Positions 58,024-64,000 of a stretch of 64,000 bases of DNA are shown here, one piece after another. The translations under genes and the position numbers were made by a program. Numbering within the stretch: position 1 is the first letter of the stretch; the number at the start of each line of letters is the position of its first letter. The DNA lies in the NCBI RefSeq assembly GCF_025628935.1, contig NZ_JAOTIS010000002.1, forward strand, positions 1-64,000, written 5' to 3'. The notes beneath the pieces were generated by a model, which was given only the letters and a program-made list of their open reading frames with translations, made no database searches and was not told the DNA's origin. The stretch comes from Macrococcus capreoli. Lineage in GTDB: Bacteria > Bacillota > Bacilli > Staphylococcales > Staphylococcaceae.

Positions 58024-59085
58024 TTATACTAATTCATCATCAAATAAATCATCTGCTGGTGGTGCTTCAGGTACTTCAGTTTTCGGAGCATCTTTGTCTT
58101 CCCCAATGCCCATCGCTTTACGAATCTTCATATCAATTTCGTCACGAATTTCAGGGTTCTCACGTAAATATGTTTTAATATTTTCGCGACCTTGTCCAAT
58201 GCGTTCGCCTTCATATGAATACCAAGCGCCTGATTTTTGTAAAACTTCATATTCTGCACCTAAATCAACCATTTCACCTTCACGTGAAATACCTTGACCG
58301 TACATAATGTCAACTTCTGCCACTTTAAATGGTGGCGCTACTTTATTCTTAACAATCTTAATCTTCGTACGGTTACCGACAATATCCTGACCTTGTTTCA
58401 ATTGCTCTGCTCGACGGACTTCCAGACGAACAGAAGAATAGAATTTCAATGCACGGCCCCCTGGTGTAGTTTCAGGATTACCAAACATTACACCAATCTT
58501 TTCACGTACTTGGTTAATGAATATTGCAATCGTATTTGATTTCGATACTGCACCTGATAATTTACGTAATGCCTGGGACATTAAACGCGCTTGAAGACCC
58601 ATATGCGAATCTCCCATTTCACCTTCTATTTCAGCTTTCGGTGTTAATGCGGCAACTGAGTCAACAACAATGATATCAACTGCCCCACTTCTTACAAATG
58701 CTTCAGCAATTTCTAGACCTTGCTCACCATGATCGGGCTGTGATAAATATAAATTATCGATATCTACACCTAATTTTTGTGCATAAACAGGATCTAATGC
58801 ATGCTCAGCATCAATAAATGCAGCAATTCCACCTTGTTTTTGAACTTCAGCGATTGCATGTAATGCCACTGTAGTTTTACCTGAACTTTCCGGACCATAT
58901 ATTTCAATAATACGGCCTTTAGGATATCCACCTATACCGAGTGCATTATCTAATGTAATAGACCCTGATGATACTGCTGAAACGTTATGCGCAGTGTTTT
59001 CACCAAGCTTCATTACCGCACCTTTACCAAATGATTTTTCCATATTTTTAATAACTGTATCTAATGCTTTTTGACGTTCGCTCAT
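58024..59085 (-). CDS. recA: RecA recombinase
   Basis: The 353-residue protein has the P-loop GPESSGKTT (about residue 66), [20 protein letters not shown], the loop [15 protein letters not shown] and [10 protein letters not shown]. An acidic Asp/Glu/Pro C-terminal tail follows. It drives homologous recombination and triggers LexA cleavage. A perfect LexA box and promoter lie about 200 bases upstream, leaving a leader of about 155 bases. The cinA gene that normally precedes it is absent. Confidence 0.99.
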   Translation of the reverse strand: MSERQKALDTVIKNMEKSFGKGAVMKLGENTAHNVSAVSSGSITLDNALGIGGYPKGRIIEIYGPESSGKTTVALHAIAEVQKQGGIAAFIDAEHALDPVYAQKLGVDIDNLYLSQPDHGEQGLEIAEAFVRSGAVDIIVVDSVAALTPKAEIEGEMGDSHMGLQARLMSQALRKLSGAVSKSNTIAIFINQVREKIGVMFGNPETTPGGRALKFYSSVRLEVRRAEQLKQGQDIVGNRTKIKIVKNKVAPPFKVAEVDIMYGQGISREGEMVDLGAEYEVLQKSGAWYSYEGERIGQGRENIKTYLRENPEIRDEIDMKIRKAMGIGEDKDAPKTEVPEAPPADDLFDDELV

Positions 59086-59248
59086 AATTGCTAAGTCCTC
59101 CTATATTATACGTTGATAGTTAAACGGTTTTATAATTTCTCAGTCAAGTAATAATAAACATAACTTCACATTAATCATTGCTGAATGATATATGCTTATT
59201 GTATTCCCGCTTTTGATGAATTTCATCTCATTACTCACTACAAATATA

Positions 59249-59299
59249 ACTATACTGTTAAACATAAAAATTAGCAAGTAAAAAGCGAACGCATGTTTG
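59249..59299 (-). promoter_or_regulatory. recA promoter with LexA box
   Basis: TTGCTA (59272-59277), 17 bases and TATAGT (59249-59254) form the promoter on the minus strand. CGAACGCATGTTTG (59286-59299) matches CGAACRNNNGTTYG perfectly and lies eight bases upstream of the -35. Confidence 0.85.
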
Positions 59300-59330
59300 T
59301 ATTTTTCGATATTTTCCTGAAAATAGGGGA

Positions 59331-59359
59331 ACAAAAAAAACAAGGCATACACCTTGTTT
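59331..59359 (-). terminator. Terminator after pgsA
   Basis: AAACAAGG and CCTTGTTT pair around CATACA, with eight Ts following on the minus strand. It isolates the pgsA transcript from recA. Confidence 0.85.
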
Positions 59360-59418
59360 AAAAGTCTACATATTCAGGTCACGATATATCTATACATTAT
59401 TTGCAATTTAATCATACG

Positions 59419-60000
59419 CTATTTTGAATTTTTAAATACGTTACGCCCATGATAAAAATACTCAATACCTGATAATATAGTAAAGAATACAGCAACATAC
59501 ATTAACACATACCCTGATTTAAAGCCAGTCCATTGTTGAAATGGTTCATTTAATAGTAACAATGTCATCGCAACCATTGTTACAGCTGTTTTAATCTTTC
59601 CTAATTGCCCGGCTGCAGATACAAACCCTTGTTCAATTTGTAATAAACGTAATCCTGTGACTGCAAATTCTCTTGCTATGATGATAATTGCCATCCATGA
59701 AGGGATTAAACCTAATTCAACGAGAGCAATCAGACCACTCGATACAAGGAGTTTGTCTGCTAATGGATCTAAAAATTTCCCCATATTCGTCACCAGCTGC
59801 CATTTACGTGCTAAGTAACCATCAATCCAGTCTGTTAAAGAGGCAAAGATAAATATCGAGGCAGCAATGAGTTGCTCAATACGCATCGTATCACTGCCCA
59901 GAAATGAAATTTGTCCCATATTGAAATCCGCGAGTAAAAAGATTAAAAATACCGGGATAAGTAGTACTCTTGCTACAGTAATTTGATTTGGTATATTCAT
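59419..60000 (-). CDS. pgsA: CDP-diacylglycerol-glycerol-3-phosphate 3-phosphatidyltransferase
   Basis: The 193-residue membrane enzyme makes phosphatidylglycerol phosphate. The CDP-alcohol phosphotransferase motif DGx2ARx8Gx3Dx3D is exact in [20 protein letters not shown] (about residues 64-85) and continues LADK. It has about four to five membrane helices. It follows the rodZ gene. Confidence 0.97.
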   Translation of the reverse strand: MNIPNQITVARVLLIPVFLIFLLADFNMGQISFLGSDTMRIEQLIAASIFIFASLTDWIDGYLARKWQLVTNMGKFLDPLADKLLVSSGLIALVELGLIPSWMAIIIIAREFAVTGLRLLQIEQGFVSAAGQLGKIKTAVTMVAMTLLLLNEPFQQWTGFKSGYVLMYVAVFFTILSGIEYFYHGRNVFKNSK

Positions 60001-60037
60001 TATGTTTTACTTCCTTTTCAATTATTCATTAAAAAAA

Positions 60038-60892
60038 TTATTTTATGATTTTAAAGTAATATGTTCTTGTAATTAAATTTTCTGCTTCTTTCGGTACGAT
60101 TACTTTCTTTCCGTTAATATACACATCTAAAGAGGTAGAATTCCCGGAAATTAAAGAAATTGTTTTGGCATCTTTATCAATTTTCATCGTTTCAGATTTC
60201 ATCTCTTTGTATGCATAATTTTTCTTATTATCATCATAAATTTGTACCCAGGTCGGTATTTTAGAGTCAATCTTAACCGTAATTTGCTCTTTTGATGAAA
60301 TTTCATAAGCTAAATTCGCCCCATCGAAGTTCTTATATGTCACTTTTAAAGGGTCTTCCACTTTTGCAGGTGTTTTTGTTTTACTTTTCGAATTGCCTTC
60401 GTTTGCCGTTTTAGAAGGCGTCGGTTTTTCCACTGTCTTTTGCTCAACACTTACATTTCTACTTTTATTAATATTTTCAGCCTGCCATGCACTTTCTTTA
60501 TTCGTAAACAGTAAATGCGTACAAATAAGCCAGATTACAAAAAGTGCACCTATAATGCCTGCTAATCCTAACAATAACTTCTGAACACTTTTATCATTAT
60601 TAATGACATGCGCTGTACTTTTAATTTGATGACTCGCCTCTTTAGCGCTCATCTTTTTCTCGGGCAACTCATTTTCATGCGCTTTAATTAATTGCACGGC
60701 GTCTACATTAACCGCTTTCGCATATTTTTCTATAAATCCTCTTGCATAATCAGGATTCGGTAATCTATCAAACGCGTTGTTTTCAATCATTTCAATATAC
60801 TTTTTTTGTATTTTTACTTTTTTCTCCAAGTCAATCAATGTCATTCCAAGGGATTCTCTTTTTGAACGTAATTTCTGTCCAATTAATTTCAT
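60038..60892 (-). CDS. rodZ: RodZ-like protein, helix-turn-helix with membrane anchor
   Basis: The 284-residue protein has an N-terminal Xre-type HTH (KLRSKRESLGMTLIDLEKK, about residues 7-60), a Lys-rich cytosolic linker and one membrane helix (LLLGLAGIIGALFVIWLIC, about 105-125). An extracellular Thr/Lys-rich spacer and a C-terminal beta domain (about 185-284, DUF4115-like) follow. RodZ links the MreB cytoskeleton to the wall in rods; in cocci lacking MreB its role is less clear. It follows the DUF3388 gene. Confidence 0.9.
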   Translation of the reverse strand: MKLIGQKLRSKRESLGMTLIDLEKKVKIQKKYIEMIENNAFDRLPNPDYARGFIEKYAKAVNVDAVQLIKAHENELPEKKMSAKEASHQIKSTAHVINNDKSVQKLLLGLAGIIGALFVIWLICTHLLFTNKESAWQAENINKSRNVSVEQKTVEKPTPSKTANEGNSKSKTKTPAKVEDPLKVTYKNFDGANLAYEISSKEQITVKIDSKIPTWVQIYDDNKKNYAYKEMKSETMKIDKDAKTISLISGNSTSLDVYINGKKVIVPKEAENLITRTYYFKIIK

Positions 60893-60910
60893 AAGTGCCT
60901 CCTTTATGGC

Positions 60911-61705
60911 TTAAAAGAACGCAAATTCATCATTATCAAATAAATTGTTATGTGATATTTGTTCGTATGTAATTTCCTGATTTTCTGTCTCTCTTAATTC
61001 AATAATATAATCAAAATCATCTAAAGTATAGTCTGTTTTTTGAACAAACAAATCTGGATGCTCAATAACTTTAGTTGTTGGTAAAGCCATCACTTCTCGC
61101 ACTAAATTTAAATGTTCTGCGTTTTGTTTAATCGTCAGAGCGCCATCAATGATAAATATATGATTGTTGTCATATTCACCTTTATATAAAGTATTTCTCA
61201 CGGTTTGTTTAATCATTGTAGACGAAATAAATAGCCACTTTTTATGGGCACAAACACTTGCTGCAACGACCGATTCTGTCTTACCGACACGCGGCATACC
61301 ACGGACGCCAATCACCTGATTCCCTTCTTGTTTAAATAATTCAGCCATTAAATCAACGAGAATCCCTAAGTCTTTCCGAATAAATTTGAATACATGTTTG
61401 TTATCTGCCGCACGTTCAATATGTTGCCCGTGACGCACCGCCAGTCTGTCTTGTAGTAAAGGTTCACGCAATTTAATAATTTCTATATCTTCTAATTGGG
61501 AAATAATATTTTCAAAACGTAGAACTTTATCTAAATCATCTGTTTTAATTAACAGACCGCGAACACCTTGATCTACACCGTTAATGGTAATAATACTGAT
61601 ACCTAATACACCTAATAAGCTAGAGACATCACCAAGTAGTCCTGCTCGATTAATTTTAATTTCATATTCCAGATACCATTCTTTCGTTCGTTCAATTGTC
61701 GACAT
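60911..61705 (-). CDS. DUF3388 (YmfK) family protein
   Basis: The 264-residue protein starts with an ACT-like fold (WYLEYEIKINRAGLLGDVSSLLG) and has a P-loop-like GMPRVGKTES near residue 140, followed by FISSTMIKQTVRNT. This fits the conserved YmfK family, encoded in the same position beside ymfF-ymfH-ymfI in Bacillus and staphylococci. The function is unknown; nucleotide binding is suggested by the loop. Confidence 0.85.
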   Translation of the reverse strand: MSTIERTKEWYLEYEIKINRAGLLGDVSSLLGVLGISIITINGVDQGVRGLLIKTDDLDKVLRFENIISQLEDIEIIKLREPLLQDRLAVRHGQHIERAADNKHVFKFIRKDLGILVDLMAELFKQEGNQVIGVRGMPRVGKTESVVAASVCAHKKWLFISSTMIKQTVRNTLYKGEYDNNHIFIIDGALTIKQNAEHLNLVREVMALPTTKVIEHPDLFVQKTDYTLDDFDYIIELRETENQEITYEQISHNNLFDNDEFAFF

Positions 61706-61716
61706 AGCTTCCCCCC

Positions 61717-62427
61717 CTAAATATACCAGCCACCGTTCACACGAAGAACAGTACCAGTGACAGATTGTGATAAATCATCCAGTAAATACAACACAGCACG
61801 ACTCACTTCTTTCGGTAATATTAGTCTTTGTTGCGGAAGTTGAGCAACAATTTGCTGGATGTCATCTTCATTGAGTTGTAATGTCATTTTACCATTAACG
61901 ATCCCTGGCGTAACAACATTTGCAGTGATAGAAGTCATTGAAAATTCTTTAGCGATAGATTGTATAAATCCAATTTGTGCTGCCTTCATTCCACTATATA
62001 TTGATTCAGTAGCACTACCTGTCTCTCCCCATATCGAACTAATTACAACGATTCTGCCATGTGCATTTTGCAATAATCCACCTTGTACAAATTGTGTAAT
62101 TTTCACAAGATTTGAGAAGTGCATATTGAATTGCTTTTCCATTGCATTTTGCGTAATGTCAGTTAAAGGTGCAAAGTAGGATGTCCCTGCAGCATATATT
62201 AATCCATTTAAGTGACTCGTCATCCATGGTTCAAACGGAGAACATTCAATCGGCTGACTTAAATCAAACTGAATAAAAGTAACGGATTGATTTAGAAATT
62301 CTTGTTGTAATGCACTTTTATTAGCAGAATAATAATGCGCAATAACTTCATGCCCTGCATTTAATAAATCCCATGTAATTTGCTTACCAATATCACCACT
62401 CGCACCAATTACAATATACTTACCCAT
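61717..62427 (-). CDS. ymfI: Short-chain dehydrogenase/reductase, YmfI type
   Basis: The 236-residue SDR has the NAD(P) motif IGASGDIGKQ (about residue 6), NGLIYAAGTS in the NAG position, catalytic Ser in VISSIWGE and the YxxxK motif in YSGMKAAQ, and ends SVTGTVLRVNGGWYI. YmfI in Bacillus is reported to reduce the 5-aminopentanone modification on elongation factor P; that role is inferred here from family and position. It overlaps ymfH by eight bases. Confidence 0.88.
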   Translation of the reverse strand: MGKYIVIGASGDIGKQITWDLLNAGHEVIAHYYSANKSALQQEFLNQSVTFIQFDLSQPIECSPFEPWMTSHLNGLIYAAGTSYFAPLTDITQNAMEKQFNMHFSNLVKITQFVQGGLLQNAHGRIVVISSIWGETGSATESIYSGMKAAQIGFIQSIAKEFSMTSITANVVTPGIVNGKMTLQLNEDDIQQIVAQLPQQRLILPKEVSRAVLYLLDDLSQSVTGTVLRVNGGWYI

Positions 62428-63694
62428 GTTTTTTCACAATGCGACTATCAGTGATGTGCGCTTGCTCCATCGTAGTGCGATAAGTATCGATGCAATCTTT
62501 TAATGTCAAATGCTCAAGTAATGGTAATATATCGAATAAGATTGCATTATTGAAATAATAGCGAGTAAATTGATTTGCAATATATTCCGGGCTATTCATA
62601 CTTGAAACATACTCACCAATTGTTTGACGTACAATTAAATCAAACATTTCCTGGTCGTTTAATGCGTCATAATTATATAATTGACTGATTAAACGTTCTT
62701 TTAATGTATCAACATTAGAAGATGCACCAGCGATAAACATATGTGAAAAAGTAGGCTCAATCGTAAAGTTAAAGCCGAATGAGTCATCAATCAAATGATC
62801 TTTTAATAAAGATTGATAAAAGTCAGTTTGTTCTCCAAATAATATATCCATCGCAAAAAGCATTTTTAATTCTGTTTCAATTAAATGTGTACTATTTAAA
62901 TAATTATTCGTTTTAATGCCTAACATTAATTTGTCCATCTGAACATTATCAAATGATTCAATTTTCGGTAAATACACCTTTTCTGGTTCTTCAAATGGTA
63001 ACATTTCCACTTCATTGAATGTACCAAAAGGTTTGGTTAACCCATTGATATATTCTGTAATTTCAATAGGATCAACATTCCCCACGATAAACATTACCAT
63101 ATTATGTGGATGATAAAATGTATGATAGCATTCGTATAAAGTATCATGCGTTATTTCATTAATACTTTCAATCGTACCTGCGATATCCACACGTACTGGA
63201 TGTGCATGATACATTGCTTTTAAAGTTTGGTAATATAAACGATAATTGGGTTGATCCTGATACATTTTTATCTCTTCAGCGATAATACCGACTTCTTTTT
63301 CTACACTTTCCTTAGTAAAATAAGGATTTTGCAACATATCAACTAATAACTTAATATTCTCTTGAAGTGCTTCAACCGTAGTGAACATATAGCTCGTTCG
63401 GTCATATGACGTAAAGGCATTTGCTGAGCTGCCATATTTAGAGAATGCATTAAACATATCACCTGTTTCTTTTTCAAACATTTTATGTTCAAGAAAATGC
63501 GCAATGCCCTTTGGCATATGTACGACTTTACCTTCTTTTGTCACAAAATCATTATGTATCGCACCATATTTTGCTGTCATCGTAACATATGACTTCTGGA
63601 ATCCCTTTTTCGGAATGATAAACAGCTTCATACCATTGTTTAAATCTGTTTCGTACAGTGTTTCATCTATTGCATCGTAATATGTTTGTTTCAT
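62420..63694 (-). CDS. ymfH: M16-family metallopeptidase, YmfH type
   Basis: The 424-residue protein is an insulinase-family member with the inverted zinc motif HFLEH (about residues 66-70) and a downstream glutamate in VGIIAEEIKMYQDQP (about 145), so the catalytic site appears intact. It pairs with YmfF, as do other two-subunit M16 proteases. Its ATG overlaps the ymfF stop codon (ATGA). The substrate is unknown; extracellular peptide precursor processing has been proposed for this family. Confidence 0.92.
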   Translation of the reverse strand: MKQTYYDAIDETLYETDLNNGMKLFIIPKKGFQKSYVTMTAKYGAIHNDFVTKEGKVVHMPKGIAHFLEHKMFEKETGDMFNAFSKYGSSANAFTSYDRTSYMFTTVEALQENIKLLVDMLQNPYFTKESVEKEVGIIAEEIKMYQDQPNYRLYYQTLKAMYHAHPVRVDIAGTIESINEITHDTLYECYHTFYHPHNMVMFIVGNVDPIEITEYINGLTKPFGTFNEVEMLPFEEPEKVYLPKIESFDNVQMDKLMLGIKTNNYLNSTHLIETELKMLFAMDILFGEQTDFYQSLLKDHLIDDSFGFNFTIEPTFSHMFIAGASSNVDTLKERLISQLYNYDALNDQEMFDLIVRQTIGEYVSSMNSPEYIANQFTRYYFNNAILFDILPLLEHLTLKDCIDTYRTTMEQAHITDSRIVKKHG

Positions 63695-64000
63695 GCTTCT
63701 CCCTCACTTGTTAAACAATACACAGTATGTAAAATACCCGTCTGAGCGACTTGAATAACATCTTCTTTCGTAACGGATTGAATGCCCTCAATCCACATTG
63801 CTTCACTTACGTATTCGCCAAAAGTATTTGAAAACTCAACTTCAATAAACCCTTTCGGTCGATCTAACGATTCTTTCTTTTGATTAATCAACATGCGTTT
63901 AGCGGTTTGTAATAATTGGTCATCAAATGTGCCATTTTTTAATTGCTCAAATTCTGCTTGAATTGTATCGATTGCCTGTTCGCGTTTATCTAGATTGACA
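63691..64000 (-). CDS. ymfF: M16-family peptidase-like protein YmfF, C-terminal end only
   Basis: Reading from the window edge, an open frame of about 102 residues (starting NLDKREQAIDTIQAEF, then FDDQLLQTAKRMLINQ) runs to the stop at 63691. The start lies beyond the window. The internal ATG at 63894 is not the true start, because the frame upstream is open and continuous with the family. YmfF proteins are the partner of YmfH and usually lack the zinc motif, which would lie outside this fragment. Confidence 0.85.
   Translation of the reverse strand, partial: VNLDKREQAIDTIQAEFEQLKNGTFDDQLLQTAKRMLINQKKESLDRPKGFIEVEFSNTFGEYVSEAMWIEGIQSVTKEDVIQVAQTGILHTVYCLTSEGEA

Noticed and set aside
59140-59352. 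A 70-residue minus-strand frame upstream of recA
   Set aside because: It spans the pgsA terminator, the LexA box and the recA promoter, and has no ribosome site; its hydrophobic composition follows from T-rich DNA.
63691-63894. A separate 67-residue gene at the window end
   Set aside because: The frame stays open to the window edge and reads as the C-terminal part of YmfF, so the internal ATG is not a start.

Overview
The window is a 64 kb piece of an AT-rich, low-GC Gram-positive chromosome. Gene content and order point to the family Staphylococcaceae: lexA/sosA next to transketolase, guaC-rpsN ... rpmG ... katA, hom-thrC-thrB-HAD, glnRA-ynbB-hflX-gpx-hfq-miaA, glpD-glpK-glpF-glpP-mutL-mutS-ricA-miaB, and korB-korA-ymdB-rny-recA-pgsA-rodZ. 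A Macrococcus-like member is my best guess, but the species cannot be fixed from the sequence alone. No rRNA, tRNA, CRISPR array, prophage or insertion sequence was seen.

Layout. (1) 1-3.4 kb: tkt, ynzC, and the divergent SOS pair sosA/lexA with three LexA boxes. (2) 3.4-11.7 kb: a zinc-limitation island carrying four matching Zur-type operators. It holds a ZinT-like lipoprotein, a ZnuA-like zinc-binding lipoprotein and two COG0523 GTPase metallochaperone paralogues. Each COG0523 gene is followed by a ribosomal-protein paralogue (S14 or L33) with missing or incomplete zinc-ligand cysteines. guaC and some small genes are interleaved. (3) 11.7-25.4 kb: a FAD/NAD(P)-binding protein, katA with a PerR-box-like site, an amino-acid permease, panBCD with divergent panE, and the threonine genes (thrB, thrC, hom) divergent from an aspartokinase. 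(4) 25.4-33.8 kb: a DUF2332 protein, glnR-glnA, ynbB, hflX, gpx, hfq, miaA and a hydrolase. (5) 33.9-45.7 kb: the glycerol genes, where glpF carries an in-frame stop, then glpP, mutL, mutS, a ThiW-type ECF S component, ricA (ymcA) and miaB. (6) 45.8-49.5 kb: a GntR(YtrA-type)/ABC exporter locus with a perfect operator palindrome and a frameshifted small membrane gene, plus a DedA protein. (7) 49.5-52.5 kb: a TPP-riboswitch-controlled pyrimidine/thiamine ABC transporter. (8) 52.5-64 kb: korAB, ymdB, rny, recA with a perfect LexA box, pgsA, rodZ, a DUF3388 protein, ymfI, ymfH and the truncated end of ymfF. cinA, expected between pgsA and recA, is absent.

The most notable system is the zinc-sparing island. 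Two opposed COG0523-plus-ribosomal-protein operons, ZnuA and ZinT all have the operator just downstream of a recognisable -10 box, so they look like one coordinated zinc-starvation response. It appears to have been built inside a conserved staphylococcal gene order. Secondary points are the disrupted glpF, a dispersed 3'-end repeat in full, internally deleted and hairpin-only forms, and a GlnR-type operator embedded in the terminator stem of the upstream gene.
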